Origin: Odobenus rosmarus divergens
Lineage: Eukaryota; Chordata; Mammalia; Carnivora; Odobenidae
DNA: 64,000 nucleotides
NCBI RefSeq assembly: GCF_000321225.1
Contig: NW_004451408.1
Location: 155,069-219,068 of the forward strand
Reading direction: 5' to 3'
Positions 34,246-45,543 of this stretch are shown here, in pieces; the first letter of the stretch is position 1, and the number at the start of each line of letters is the position of its first letter. Both the position numbers and the translations under genes were made by a program. The notes below the pieces were generated by a model. The model had not been told where the DNA came from, did no database searches, and saw only the letters and a list, made by a program, of their open reading frames with translations.

Positions 34246-35605
34246 AAATGGAATGAATGAATAATGAAGGAAGGAAGGAATTCAAGACTTGAGTCTCCTT
34301 CGGGATGAAGTCATCTGATAAATCTAAGAACCGTGTATGATCATGACCTTGTCTGCACCACAGTGTGACAGGCAACAACCAACATTTCTAGGTCTTAGAA
34401 ATGTGCTGTGCCCTATATTCTCTGAACAGCGGAGCTAGCATTTGCAGCCCATTCAATACTGAGCTGTCCTAGGCTTAGTTGCACCTTTTGTACTTTGATA
34501 TTTAACCTCCCTTTTTTCCAGATACTATTTTATTTCTGGTGGTGAGGATCTTGCTTAAATGTGCATCTCTCCCCAGTTTATCTTCGCTGTCACTTTTAAG
34601 ACATGCCAACATTTTCTGTCTTTACTGCCTGTATGTTCTGTATGTTCTTCTTTAGAAAAAAATATGTATATCCTTTTTGTTTCCTTTCTTTCTTTTCTGT
34701 AACTCGTTCCCAAGTCCTCAAGTCTAAAAGCTGAGCCCTGAACTTGCCCTGAGTTCCCACGCCATGTCCTCAGCTGGGCTGCCTGGCACTATCTCTAGAA
34801 CATTCCTAGAATTGCTCCTTGCTGAGACCGAAGCTCATGTGCACACCTTAATCTCGATTCTCTTGACGGTTCCGATTCTTCCATATATGGCCCACATACC
34901 TCCCTATTGTCTAAAGGTCTACAGAGGAAAATCCTGCATCTGTTCCACATCCAAAAAGTGCCTGTATCGCTTCCTCAGTTGCCCTCATCTTCTCTGACAT
35001 TTGGGGACTTTGCTCAGCTAGCTTCCATCTTCAGACCTGATACAGTTCTTCAAGTTATTCCATGACAGCCAAGGATCACATGTGGAGACTTGTGTTTTGT
35101 TTTTCCCTGGTTCTGCTACTGATGTGATAAAAAGCTGGAGACAAGGTATTGAACCTGACTCTCTCGGTGAGTAGAAAGCAGGGATTTTAAAAATATTTGG
35201 CAACCATCCTACTTTGGAGTGTAGCTCTAAGGCTGAATGAGTCTATAACCATAGTAAAGAATTTATTATTATGGATCTCTATTAGCAGGACTATAATTTT
35301 ACTGGTGATTGTAATGGAGCTCATAATAATATAAAGAAATAAATTAGCAGGCATGGAAGCTTAGAAAAGCTCTATTGTCGTCCTGAAGAATTATCTACCC
35401 ACTGTGCTCCCTTCCTTCTCTAAACCCTACTGGATTTTTTTTAGCAAGCTTAAAACTGCCCCACAATTAATTTTTACCTTACCATATTCTGTGGGTTAGC
35501 TTTGTCCTGAAGAGATCATAAAACCTTTGGAAATAGGCTTATGCTTGATTCTTGTCCTGAACATCTGCAGTACCAGCTCCAGGACAGGTCATATAAGTTC
35601 TCACT
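34246..35605. other. Noncoding stretch, nothing recognised
   Basis: No mobile element or exon recognised. Sequence is AT-rich; a plus-strand 77-codon frame at 34,764-34,997 lacks domains. Confidence 0.45.
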
Positions 35606-35606
35606 T

Positions 35607-35815
35607 TTTTAAAAGATTTATTTATTTATTTGAGACAGAGCATGCGCAAGCGGGGGAAGGGGCGGAGGGAGAGGGAGAGAATCTGAAGCAAACTCCCTGC
35701 TCAGTGCCCAGCCCAGCACAAGGCAGTGCCCGATCCCACGACCCTGAGATTGTGACCTGAGCTGAAATCAAGAGTCGGAGGCTTAATCGGAGGCTTAAGC
35801 CACCCAGGTGCCCTC
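35607..35815 (-). mobile_element. CAN-SINE, minus strand, with internal 12-bp duplication
   Basis: It starts TTTTTTAAAAGATTTATTT (reversed tail) and ends GCCACCCAGGTGCCC (reversed head). Near its reversed head the unit CGGAGGCTTAA is present twice in tandem, a change not seen in the other copies. Confidence 0.9.
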
Positions 35816-36342
35816 ATGAATACTTTTTGATTAGCAATATAATCTCATCCTAATGATTCCCTTTATCACAGTGAATAAAGGATGGTTGATGACTTCTAAT
35901 GAGATTGAAAAATTACTAAGTTCAATACCTTTTTTTTTTTTCTGTTTCTGTTAAAGAAATTGCTCCAAACCCTCCCAAAGCCCTGAACGAGGTCCCAACG
36001 ATCCCTAAGTACGTAACAAATTCCCCAAGAGATCTCCCTGTTCCCCAGACCCCTGTTCTCAGGGGCTGAGGCTGAGCAGGAACTCTCTTTTCAACTCACC
36101 CACATTTTCCTGGCCACATTCCTCCCCAGTCTCCTCCCTTTCGTCGGCCAACCCCTGAAAATGCCACACTTAACAGAGACAAGAGACCCAGTTGGCGAAC
36201 GACCTCCACACACACACACACATCTCCACATACTGCTGCCTGACCCTGTGGTCTTTCTCCTCTTGTCTGCCGCTAAAGGGAGGGAGGGATTCGAATTGAC
36301 TAAGCACCTGATCTGGGTAAGGGACTCCTCTAGGCTTGCCTT
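35816..36342. other. Noncoding stretch
   Basis: No gene recognised. Contains a T-run near 35,930-35,941 and a short (CA)n at about 36,209-36,222. Confidence 0.45.
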
Positions 36343-36343
36343 A

Positions 36344-36345
<2 letters not shown>

Positions 36346-36392
<47 letters not shown>

Positions 36393-36408
36393 CGCGCCTG
36401 CGCGCACA
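36346..36408 (+). repeat. (GT)19-20 joined to (GC)n, Z-DNA type
   Basis: An uninterrupted GT run of about 39 bases passes directly into CGCGCGCGCGCG, then CTGCGCGCAC. The whole 60-plus bases alternate purine and pyrimidine with one break, the classic Z-DNA-forming composition. Confidence 0.95.
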
Positions 36409-36602
36409 GGGCGCATATCTCTTCCCAAATCTCTCTCACCCTCCCTCTCTTCCTCACCCATCCCTCCTTCTCTCCCCCAGAGGTGGGTTTGGGAAAGTGA
36501 TGGGCAGGTTAATGTGTAGCAACCAGTCTGGTGGAGGGAGGGAGCCCTGGTTTGTAGCACTGGCAGTTGTCATGGTGTAATGAGTACGCCCCTGGCTGAT
36601 TT

Positions 36603-36623
36603 CACGTCATGAATGTGACGTCA
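36603..36623 (+). promoter_or_regulatory. Paired CRE sites (CREB/ATF)
   Basis: CACGTCAT (reverse ATGACGTG) at 36,603-36,610 is followed by a perfect palindromic TGACGTCA at 36,616-36,623. CpG-containing CREs are rare by chance in mammalian DNA. They lie about 200 bases from the Z-DNA tract. No TATA box or obvious transcript start is visible. Confidence 0.55.
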
Positions 36624-36679
36624 CCGAATGTGGAGGTGAAAAGAGCGTACACAGTCAGCTCCAGAGAGCAGGATGGAGC

Positions 36680-37740
36680 AGGCCTCGGTTTCGGGTAAGA
36701 ATAGGTAGCTCTGCAACTCAAAATTCTCTTTCCCCAAGTTTCTGCGAAACCAACTCCAATATGAAGCATAAATTTGGCTTTTTTTTTTTTTTTCCTGCAT
36801 CTCACTTCTAAAATTTGACTCAGTTCCCTTGTTGTACATGAAGGTCCAACTATTTACCCCGAAGGGCAGCAGAAAGAATATGCTATGGCAAAATATGCCA
36901 TCCGCTGCTTGAGTTTCCTTATGGAAAAAGGGCTGCCTTCACTTGCAAAAAGGATTTTTCTCTTGTTTCTTCAATACAAAGCATGCAGGGCAGTTTTAAT
37001 GAAAGGCACTTGATAAAAAATAACTACTACATTAAGACCACTCATGCATATGACTTGCTGACATTGCCAGGAGTGCCAACTAGCCCATGAGCTAAGTATC
37101 CTGTAAATTTCCTTTTCTTTCCCAGTGTGGAGGTGAGATCTAATTTGAAAGATTAAAATCTTTGCATGATTACAGTATATGGTAATTGTTAAGCTCTGTA
37201 GTTACATGCTCAATAGTTACTAAGTGCAAAGAATTACAGGTGATTTGTGCTTGTCAGGTAAATTCCAAGAATTTTGCTTTTACAAAAGGCAAGGAAATGG
37301 AGATGGCAAAAAACAGATGTGCTAAGTGGAGCAAATCCTGGCGGACTTCAGGAAAGAGGGGCTGAGCGGTCTCTGGATTCACAACACGCCTTCTCATGCA
37401 TTTCTTAGGTTGTACTAAACTTTATTTACATAAAAGCACTGCTCTGGTGGATCAAGTTATCTAAGGAGCATGTAGCCTAACTTTTGGTGGAGTGCCAAAT
37501 GTCTGCTCTTCTCACAGTCGAGGAACCAAGCAAACTGTGTCCATCACTTTCAAAGACAAAAAGCCAAGTCCAATCTTCTTGAATTCAGTATTAGGGCAAT
37601 GATATGGTATTATTTATATATACATGTATATTTGTTTAAGAAAAAATAAGAAGGCTTTTAGTATTTATGCTTCCAAGTCCACCACTATTTGGTTTTGTGC
37701 CAACCATTCTTTCCCTACCCTCGTAGACCACACCAGAAAA
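36680..37740. other. Noncoding stretch, conserved-looking
   Basis: No gene or repeat recognised. A T-run is at about 36,779-36,793. 36,870-37,270 has even AT-rich texture with phrases such as GATTAAAATCTTTGCATGAT and GGTAATTGTTAAGC and may be a conserved element. Confidence 0.4.
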
Positions 37741-38070
37741 GGCATTCATTAAACTAATATTTATTCAGCACCCAGTACATACCAGGCTCCTGTTCTTGGC
37801 ACTGGGGACATGATGATAAATAAAAGAGATAAGGTTTCTGCTCTCATGCACTCAGAGTCCAACAGGAAAGAAAGATTACTAAGACTTACAAGGACTACTT
37901 CTGAGTCCTAGGAAAGAGAAAAGCAGTACACTAGGGACAGTCTGGTGTCTATCCCAGTTTAGGTACCAAGGAAAGCATCTATGAAGAAGCAATGCTTAAT
38001 TTGAGACTTTAAGGATGAGTAGGTCTGATTAGCTCAGAAGAGGGGGAAAGAACAAAGCCAGTCTTTTCTC
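37741..38070 (-). repeat. L2-type antisense repeat
   Basis: CTAATATTTATTCAGCACCC, ACATACCAGGCTCCTGTTC, TTGGCACTGGGGACATGATG and TCTCATGCACTCAGAGTCC match an antisense L2 3' end in order. The 'ATGCTTAATTTGAGAC' part further right fits the same repeat class. The right limit is approximate. Confidence 0.7.
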
Positions 38071-38528
38071 CAGGCAAGCAATACAAAAAGAATTTCCAAA
38101 GCTATTAATGCCTTTCTTTTACTCCCTCTCTCCCTCCAAACCATGAAGATCCCCAGCGCAGTTTGCTTGTTGTAGCTAAGATATCTTTTATTTTTCTAGT
38201 TCTAACTCCTGACATTACTGGTAGCTGCAGGCATAATTCTAAGAGAACAAGAACTAACAGACCTGATGAACCTGGGCCTTTATGTAGACAGGCAATAGTG
38301 AGTCACTAGAAATTAGAACTCAGAATGGCCTGAGAGTGGCTTGTCCCAGCATCCATTCTGTGGAGGTCTCCAGGAGTCTGGCTTCCCTAGTACAGAGAAG
38401 GGGACACAGGAGTGAGCCAAAGAAGGAGGGGCTTCTTTGGACGGGACAGAGTCAGACTGAGCTCACAAGGCACAGGATAAATGGCGGTTCCAGAACCATC
38501 CAGTCGACCATAAAGTGTAAGGTAGAAT

Positions 38529-38729
38529 GGGGCGCCTGGGTGGCTCAGTCATTAAGCATGTCTGCCTTCGGCTGGGGTCATGATCCTAGGGTCCTGGGAT
38601 GGAGCCCCGCATAGGGCTCCTTGCTCCGTGGGGAGCCTGCTTCTCCCTCTCCCACTCCCTCTGCTTGTGTTCTCTCTCTCGCTGTCTCTCTCTCTCTGGC
38701 AATTAAATAAATAAAATCTTTTAAAAAAA
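38529..38729 (+). mobile_element. CAN-SINE
   Basis: Head GGGGCGCCTGGGTGGCTCAG, B-box region GGGATGGAGCCCCGC, tail AATTAAATAAATAAAATC with A-run. Confidence 0.94.
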
Positions 38730-39134
38730 GGGGAGTATAATGCAGAATAAACTCCTGTCCTTGGAAGTTCATATACGCGAATGATAACTAGATAATTGTC
38801 ACTTTCATATCTGGTGCTTTATAATAATGACACAGCTTAAACCCTGTTGACATCCAGAATTTTTGGAAAATTCACCCATTTCCTTTAATGGTAAGATTTT
38901 TCATCTGATACTAGAATAGGAGCCTTACCATTTACTTACCTTAGTGTACAATCCCAACATGCTCTTAATAGTTTTTAAATTTGTACTTTTTGAAGTAGGT
39001 TTTGTTTTTTGAAAGAAAATTAGAAAAGTAGGAAAAAAGGAAACATATGACACATGGTCTATATCATCCTCCAAATAAAACCAGAGTTTATATTTGGGTT
39101 TATTTTTTTTCAGCCATTTGTCTTATACATCATT
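38730..39134. other. Noncoding stretch, nothing recognised
   Basis: AT-rich sequence between two SINEs; no exon or repeat recognised. Confidence 0.45.
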
Positions 39135-39135
39135 T

Positions 39136-39346
39136 TTAGATTTTGCTTTTTCTCCTCCTCCTCCTCCTCCTCCTTCTTATTCTTCTGAGAGAGAGTGCGA
39201 GATGTAGAGAGAGAGCGAGAGAATTTTAAGCAGGCTCCGTGCCCAGTGTGGAGCCCAATGCAGGGCTCGATCTCATGACCCTGAGATCATGACCTGAGCC
39301 GAAATCAAGAGTCGGACGCTTAACTGACTGAGCCACCCAGAAGCCC
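39136..39346 (-). mobile_element. Older CAN-SINE, minus strand, with (CTC)7 in the tail
   Basis: It starts TTTTTAGATTTTGC then (CTC)n at 39,152-39,173, GAGAGAGAG runs, GCAGGGCTCGATCTCATGAC, GAAATCAAGAGTCGGACGC and ends GAGCCACCCAGAAGCCC. The 'ATCAAGAGTCGGACGC' form marks the older subfamily. The trinucleotide run has expanded within the former A-rich tail. Confidence 0.9.
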
Positions 39347-39412
39347 TTTTCCTTCCTCTTAATATAACCAAATACTCCAGATATGACTCTGAGGGCTGTT
39401 TTATTTTTATTT

Positions 39413-39590
39413 TTATGTTTTTATCGAAGTCTAGTTGACACACAATGTTACATTAGTCTCAGGTGTACAACATAGTGATTCCACAAGTCTATACTATGCT
39501 TTGCTCACCCCTCCTATAGCTACCAGCCGTCACCGTACACGATCACGGTACGAGTGACTATATTCCCCATGCTGTACCTTTCATCCCCAG
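39413..39590 (-). mobile_element. L1 3' terminus, minus strand, with 22-bp TSD
   Basis: On the plus strand: TTTTTATCGAAGTCTAGTTG, TCTCAGGTGTACAACATAGT, ATAGCTACCAGCCGTCACCG and ATTCCCCATGCTGTACC, the reverse of an L1 3' UTR. Near-identical 22-bp flanks at 39,391-39,412 and 39,591-39,612 (GCTGTTTTATTTTTATTT core) fix the ends. Only about 180 bases were copied. Confidence 0.88.
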
Positions 39591-39799
39591 GAGAGCTGTT
39601 TTATTTTTATTTAACATTCTAACAAACATCTTCTTCTGTTATGACATAACTTTTGGAGACATTACATTTAAGGGCTGCACAGTATCCCATCAAGTTGATA
39701 TGCCACTGTTCACTGTCCACAAGTCTTTCACTGGACAATCAGGGCCTGATGAGTGTTTGTTTTAACCTGAATCTTTTTTCAATAATGAGGACTACTTCC

Positions 39800-40005
39800 G
39801 GGGTGCCCAGATGGCTCAGTCGGTTGAGTGTCCAACACTTGGTTTCCACTCGGGTTATGATCTCGGGGTTGTGGGACTGAGCCCTGCGTCGGGCTCCATA
39901 TGTGGCACGGAGTCTACTTGAGATTCTCTCTCTCTCTCCCTCTGCCCCTCCTCCTGCTCTCTCTCTCTTTCTAAAAATGAATAAATAAATCTTTTTAAAA
40001 AAAGG
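39800..40005 (+). mobile_element. Older CAN-SINE
   Basis: Head GGGGTGCCCAGATGGCTCAG and GATTCTCTCTCTC in the CT region. Target-site duplications ATAATGAGGACTACTTCC (39,782-39,799) and ATAATGAGGATTACTTCC (40,006-40,023) differ at one base. Confidence 0.95.
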
Positions 40006-40505
40006 ATAATGAGGATTACTTCCATAGTAAAGACTTAGATGTGGCATACCTGGGTCAAAGGTATCAACATTTAAGGATTCCTAAAATTTGTAGTCTGGAT
40101 CATGTCTTACAATATTGTGCCAATTAATACTCCCGTTGACTATGTATAAAAGCACTTGTCCTATCACACCTTTGTCAGTTCTCTCTCATTCTCTTTCTCT
40201 GGGTCTTACCTTTTACTAATTTGTTGGGGTAGGGGGGAAGATGTCTTAATTTGCATTCCTGTGTGATTGATCTTTTTCCCATATTTTTTATTAGTTTTAT
40301 TTTATCCTTGATATACTGTCTATTCAATGTTCTTTGTCCATTTTCAATTAGTCCTCTTTCATGCTTCTGAGGAAAAAAAATCACTCAGTTTTTGCCTTAA
40401 AATTTTTTAACATATAAGACCTTTTCATTTTTTTGCTGTTAATTCTGTACCATGATACATAATATGACTTCCATTTGAGATGCTGTTTAAATGCAATTCC
40501 TTTTT

Positions 40506-40710
40506 GGGATGCCTGGGTGGCTCAGTCGGTTAAGCATTGGTCTTCGGCTCAGGTCATGATATCAGGGTCCTGGGATCAAATCCTTCATCAGGCTCCCTGC
40601 TCAGTGGGAAGCCTGCTTCTTCCTCTCCCACTCCCCCTGCTTGTGTTCCCTCTCTCTCTCTCTCTCCCCCTCTCTCTGACAAATAAATAAATACAATCTT
40701 AAAAAAAAAA
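40506..40710 (+). mobile_element. CAN-SINE
   Basis: Head GGGATGCCTGGGTGGCTCAG, GGGATCAAATCCTTC in the B-box region (partly decayed), tail CAAATAAATAAATACAATC. Diverged flanks ATGCAATTCCTTTTT and ATTCAGCTCCTTTTT. Confidence 0.93.
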
Positions 40711-40969
40711 ATTCAGCTCCTTTTTATTACAAATAAACTCAACTACTCTGAGATAGACTCTTTGATGTATCTTTCTACTAGACTTATGTTTTTTCTTATA
40801 TTCTTGTAGTTTGCCTCCTTATCTTAAAAAAAATACATGTGGTGTATATATGTATATATATTTTTATACACATGTACAATGAATGTGCAGGCGGAGACAA
40901 AAAGAGGAGATAAAATTTCATTTGCTCTCTTTTGTTTTAGTCACCAGTTCAATAAAATATTTGGTTAAG

Positions 40970-41174
40970 GGACGCTTGGGTGGCTCAGTCAGTTAACTGT
41001 CTGCCTTCGGCTCAGGTCATGATCCCAGCATCCTGGGACCAAGCCCCATGTTGGGCTCCGTGCTCCATGGGAAGCCTGATTCTCCCTCTCCCTCTGCCTG
41101 CCGCTCCCCCTGCTTGTGCTCTCTCTCTCTCTCTCTCACAATTAAATAAATAAAATCTTTTAAAAAATTTTTTT
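40970..41174 (+). mobile_element. CAN-SINE, perfect TSD
   Basis: Head GGACGCTTGGGTGGCTCAG, tail CAATTAAATAAATAAAATC. The 15-bp duplication AAATATTTGGTTAAG at 40,955-40,969 is repeated exactly at 41,175-41,189. Confidence 0.96.
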
Positions 41175-41612
41175 AAATATTTGGTTAAGTTACAGGTATC
41201 AATTACATATCATATCCTTGTCCTTAGAAGCAAAGAAAGTTGATAATTGAACATAAAATAAAAATATTAAGTAATGAGAACTTTTTATTTTTTTTAAAAA
41301 AAAGCAAGCATGTAATTGTTTTTTTAAATAACTATTTGGAAGGTGGTGTCTTAATTTCACTGAAAATATCCTTATAGACTCTTCATTTATAACTGCCTTC
41401 AGAATTAGTTTTTGAATCTCCTTCATTTTACCACAAATGGTATCACCCAGGTTGATTACAATTCTTATTCACCTATTTTGATTTAACCTACTTTGAGAGG
41501 GTTCCAATGGTAAATTTTCTGTCATCTCAAGGACTAGAGGATTGCCATGATGCATCTGTCCATTTCAGTCCATATTTCCAAGAATCTAAGTGCAAATCAA
41601 AGACCAAAACTG

Positions 41613-41812
41613 CGGGGCGCCTGGGTGGCTCAGTTGGTTAAGCGACTGCCTTCGGCTCAGGTCATGATCCTGGAGTCCCGGGATCGAGTCCCGCATCGGG
41701 CTCCCTGCTCAGCGGGGAGTCTGCTTCTCCCTCTGACCCTCTTCCCTCTCGGGCTCTCTATCTCTCATTCTCTCTCTCTCAAATAAATAAATAAAATCTT
41801 AAAAAAAAAAAA
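41613..41812 (+). mobile_element. CAN-SINE, young subfamily
   Basis: Head GGGGCGCCTGGGTGGCTCAG, B-box region GGGATCGAGTCCCGC, tail CAAATAAATAAATAAAATC and an A-run of about 15. The AAAGACCAAAA sequence is duplicated on both sides. Confidence 0.96.
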
Positions 41813-41817
41813 AAAGA

Positions 41818-42888
41818 CCAAAATTGGGAGGAGGTTCTGGGTAACAGAACATCCTTGTAATAAGCATATGGCATCTAAAGGTGGCTACTTTGACCAAGTC
41901 CAGGTTCATCTGCAGACCCTGGTTCTGGTGGAGATCTTCATGAGCAGGTACGCTGTATGCAACCAGTACCACCAAATGTGATGGTCCTGCTTCTCGAATG
42001 TGCATTTGAAAAGTCCATTTTGAGTCTAACTTGAAGCTCAAATACTCAGAATTGCTAAGAAAAGTTGCATAAAATCAAGATAAACCTGAAATTAGGCTGC
42101 ATCATATCAGATTTAATAAGGTTTTGTTACAACTAACTGTGCGCACACAATTTTGAGCACTACTTTTTCTAATGAAATGGAACGAGTCAAGTCTACAAAG
42201 GTGTAATGCCATGATTTAGAAAATTATCACACTGCAGTCCTTTGAGTATGGAATGGCACTTAGGTCAATATGCATTTGTTCAGAAATTCCTAAGATGCTC
42301 ATATTTTGAGGTAGAATCAGCAGTGTGATTGATTACTTATTTAAAAAACACTTTTGGCCTCCCAGCAATAATGAACTAATGTCTTTAGAAGATCAATAAT
42401 TTTTCTCTCTAATCACAAGAAGAAACCCAGTGCATCAGAAAAGTCATCGGCAAAATTATGAAAAGATATGGACCAGCTGTTTCTGGCAGCCCATAGAAGA
42501 GGGGTCAGGACAAAACAGTAAGAAATGTTTGCCATATGTTGAGAGACGAGTGGTGATGGAAAATATTCATAAACAAATGACTAACACTTGTCTGTATGTT
42601 AGGTGCACAGATGAAACACATCCATCTCCTTAGCATAGACTCTTCTGGATGCAAATTACTCTAAGACTCCAGCAGTCATTTCCAGAGCCTTGTAATTCTT
42701 TATACAGACTGAACAATCCTCGGTGTCAGCGGTTTTGCTGCATAAGCACTTTACAATTAAATCCTAACGTCTGAATTAGCATAAAACATTCTGCATAAAA
42801 TAACTCATATTTAAGACTTTCCTTTTCGATTTCCCAATTGGTATTGCTATTGTCTTATATTTCAAATCAGCCTGGAAATATTTCTCAT
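41818..42888. other. Noncoding stretch, nothing recognised
   Basis: About 1 kb of AT-rich unique-looking sequence between two SINEs; the short frames on either strand carry no domains. Confidence 0.45.
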
Positions 42889-42889
42889 C

Positions 42890-43087
42890 TTTTTTTCTTT
42901 TTATTTATTAGAGAGAGAATGTACTGGTGTGTGAGCAGGGGGAGGGTCAGGGCAGGAGAGAGAATCTTAAGCAGGCTCCACGCCCAGCACAGAACCCAAC
43001 GTGGGGCTGGATCTCATGACCCTGAGATCACGACTTGAGCCGAAATCAAGAGTCAATGATTAACTCACTGAGCCACCCGGGCGCCCC
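42890..43087 (-). mobile_element. CAN-SINE, minus strand
   Basis: It starts TTTTTTTCTTTTTATTTATTA (reversed tail) and ends CTGAGCCACCCGGGCGCCCC (reversed head) with GAAATCAAGAGTCAATG between, the older form. Confidence 0.92.
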
Positions 43088-43764
43088 TCTCCTTATCTCT
43101 AATTCCATTTCCACGGTCCTTACCCTGACATTCCTCATCCTTTCCCTTAGGCAGCCTGCTTCTGCTGTTTGCTGGGGCCAACTGTTTGATGTAGGAGGAA
43201 AGGAATACACAGAGTCTACCCCAGTACGAGTGAAATCAAGCTTGTGAGAAAACAACCATTTCCCTTGCTTGTATATAAGCAGGTATGATAGATTACTTCC
43301 CCCCATGAATCCACTGTCTTCTCCTGAAATTCAGCTTTGCCAAAGCAAGAAGTGATTGAGGAAACACAGTGGGCAGTAAAAATCCTCCTAAGTAAAGGGA
43401 AGCCAAGATGCACATAACCCTTTCCGGCTGTTACCCAGTGAGTCAGTCAGTTATAGATAAACTAAATTGTGGCTTTGACAATCTGGCTGGGGTTCAAACA
43501 CTTGAGGGTGACATCCCAGGGCTGATGGGAGAGCCAGGGGGCCAGTACTCAAGGCTGCAGGATCCCAAGTGTGCACAGAGCTGTGCAGTCTCTTTAATTT
43601 GGACTGCTTTGTAGAAATAGGGACTTAACAGAGCTTGCCAGATCTCTTGCTTTAAAACACCTTGAGAAGAGAAAACAATTCTGTTCAGGCTAGAAGCAGA
43701 GAACTAAGTGAGTTCTCAAAGAAAGGGAGATTACTCCTTGGGGAAGTATGGAAATTTGTGTTTT
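43088..43764. other. Noncoding stretch, nothing recognised
   Basis: Short frames on both strands only. A CCAGGGGGCCAG sequence near 43,535 is reminiscent of a CTCF core but too weak to call. Confidence 0.4.
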
Positions 43765-43870
43765 TGATTGGGAGGCACCACTAGCATTTAGTGAGTGGGG
43801 CTAGACAGAGTAAACACCCTACAAAGTGTGGGGTATGGTCCCCATGACAAAGAATTTTCCCATATCCATC
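43765..43870 (+). repeat. MER20 (hAT-Charlie) fragment
   Basis: GGCACCACTAGCATTTAGTG, GGGGCTAGACAGAG, AAACACCCTACAAAGTGTGG and CCCATGACAAAGAATTTTCC match the second half of MER20, a non-autonomous DNA transposon of early eutherian age. Confidence 0.75.
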
Positions 43871-45320
43871 ACTAAGTTCAAATAAATGCCTGATTATATA
43901 AGTGAAAAACTTTATAAAATTATCTGAGCCTCATATCTATTCCATTTAACATATAAACACAAAATATTTTTTCACAGCTTTAATATACATTGAATTTTCC
44001 AAGAATGCAACCACTGTATATAAATACTTGTTGTGTTGGGAACTTTACCAAGAACTGATCACCTTTTCAGTAAACTTCCAGTGACAGTGTATCAGTCTGC
44101 ATATGTAACTGTCACCATTCCAGTATAGATACATCATACACTTACCTAGCCCTTATTCCAAAGGGTCAAATATAAAGACAAAGTGTTGACAATATTCAGT
44201 AGAGTACTGTCTTCTCTTAAGCCCAAACAAATTCATTACAAACAGTTGTAAGTATCGGACCACTTCACAACATCTTTTAGTTTCATCATGCCAGAAATAC
44301 ATATGCTTTTATCATGAATTGCTTTCCTATTGATTTTCCTTTCTACTGCAGTTTGTGCTGGACCCTGGGTGCTCCCTCCAGGTCCCTGCTGCAGGGCTTC
44401 CGCTGCTACTGAAATGTTGACGGCTGACAGCCCATAGCTGAGCAACACCCCTTCCCAGCAGCTCTGGTCTCCAGGGGGCTGACTCCTCCCTAGGAGCTGC
44501 CTGAATCCACTGACTGTCACTGTGAGGGTTAATAAGGCTCTGGTTGGGCACAATTCTTCAGGATCCCCCCAGCTCCAGAGCTCCCTATGGGATCCGCTGT
44601 GTCATTTGTGAGATTACATCCACGCACAGCCCAACCTTTCCCTCAGCCCAGTCCTGCTTCGCTCTCCTGCAGGTATGTGTTCATCCTGAGAGTATGTCCG
44701 ATATACTTCTCCTGCCCCCTAATGCCATCTCAGCTTCTGTTTCCTGGTGAACCTGACACAGAGCATTAATATGGTTTTGGGGCATTGGGCGCTATGTTAT
44801 CCGGCAATTTTAATTTGGGGTTAGTAAAGAGGAAAATTATAAAATACCTGTAGTAAAAAAAAAAAAAAAAAAAAGAGGCACTGTATCTGATTGGCGTGAG
44901 AACCTCTGGACTAGGTGATCTCTTCTGGGTAGCTCTCCGCCTTAAGACCCTCTCCTACAAGGCAGAAACAGTGCTTGCCCCAGATGAGCTGCAAGTTCCA
45001 AAGACCCAAAATGACATCTGATGTGACTGTTTCTCACACATGTGAATAAAAGAGTGGTCCCATATAGCATTACAGCAGCTCCGTACTTTCTGCCATATTG
45101 TCCTCCCGCCATACCGTGTGTCCCTCAGTAAGTACTTGCTAAATGTGAGACACCGACACAACCCAGCAGGGCCTACCCTTCCGACTTTCCTGTTGCCTCC
45201 ACATCCAAATGGCTATGTGCATCTTTAGCTCTGAGAGACATCGGCTGCCCAGGAAGATAATAAGCTGGGTCAATAGCACCAGGCACTTTGTCCTCTGAGA
45301 TGTTTTTTAGATGAAATATG
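43871..45320. other. Noncoding stretch, part possibly ancient repeat
   Basis: About 44,290-44,760 contains CTATGGGATCCGCTGTGTCA, GATTACATCCACGCACAGCC and TTTCCTGGTGAACCTGACAC. I recall similar order in a common old mammalian repeat but cannot name the family. A 20-base A-run is at 44,855-44,874. No exon recognised. Confidence 0.35.
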
Positions 45321-45334
45321 GTTTTAATTTAATT

Positions 45335-45533
45335 TTTTTAAAGATTTTATTTATTTAACACAGAGAGAGAGAGAGAGCGAGGGCAGGAACACAAGCAGGG
45401 GCAGGGGCAGTGGCAGAGGGAGAAGCAGGCTTCCCGCGGAGCAGGGAGCCTGATGCGGGGCTCAATCCCAGGACCCTGGGATGATGACCTGAGCCAAAGG
45501 CAGACGCTTAACAGCTGAGCCACCCAGGCGCCC
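45335..45533 (-). mobile_element. CAN-SINE, minus strand, perfect TSD
   Basis: It starts TTTTAAAGATTTTATTTATTT and ends GAGCCACCCAGGCGCCC. TAATTTAATT at 45,325-45,334 is repeated exactly at 45,534-45,543. Confidence 0.96.
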
Positions 45534-45543
45534 TAATTTAATT

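Noticed and set aside
43525..43545. CTCF-like CCAGGGGGCC sequences here, at about 30,787, 31,572 and 44,470
   Set aside because: Each matches only the core; several such partial matches are expected in 64 kb.
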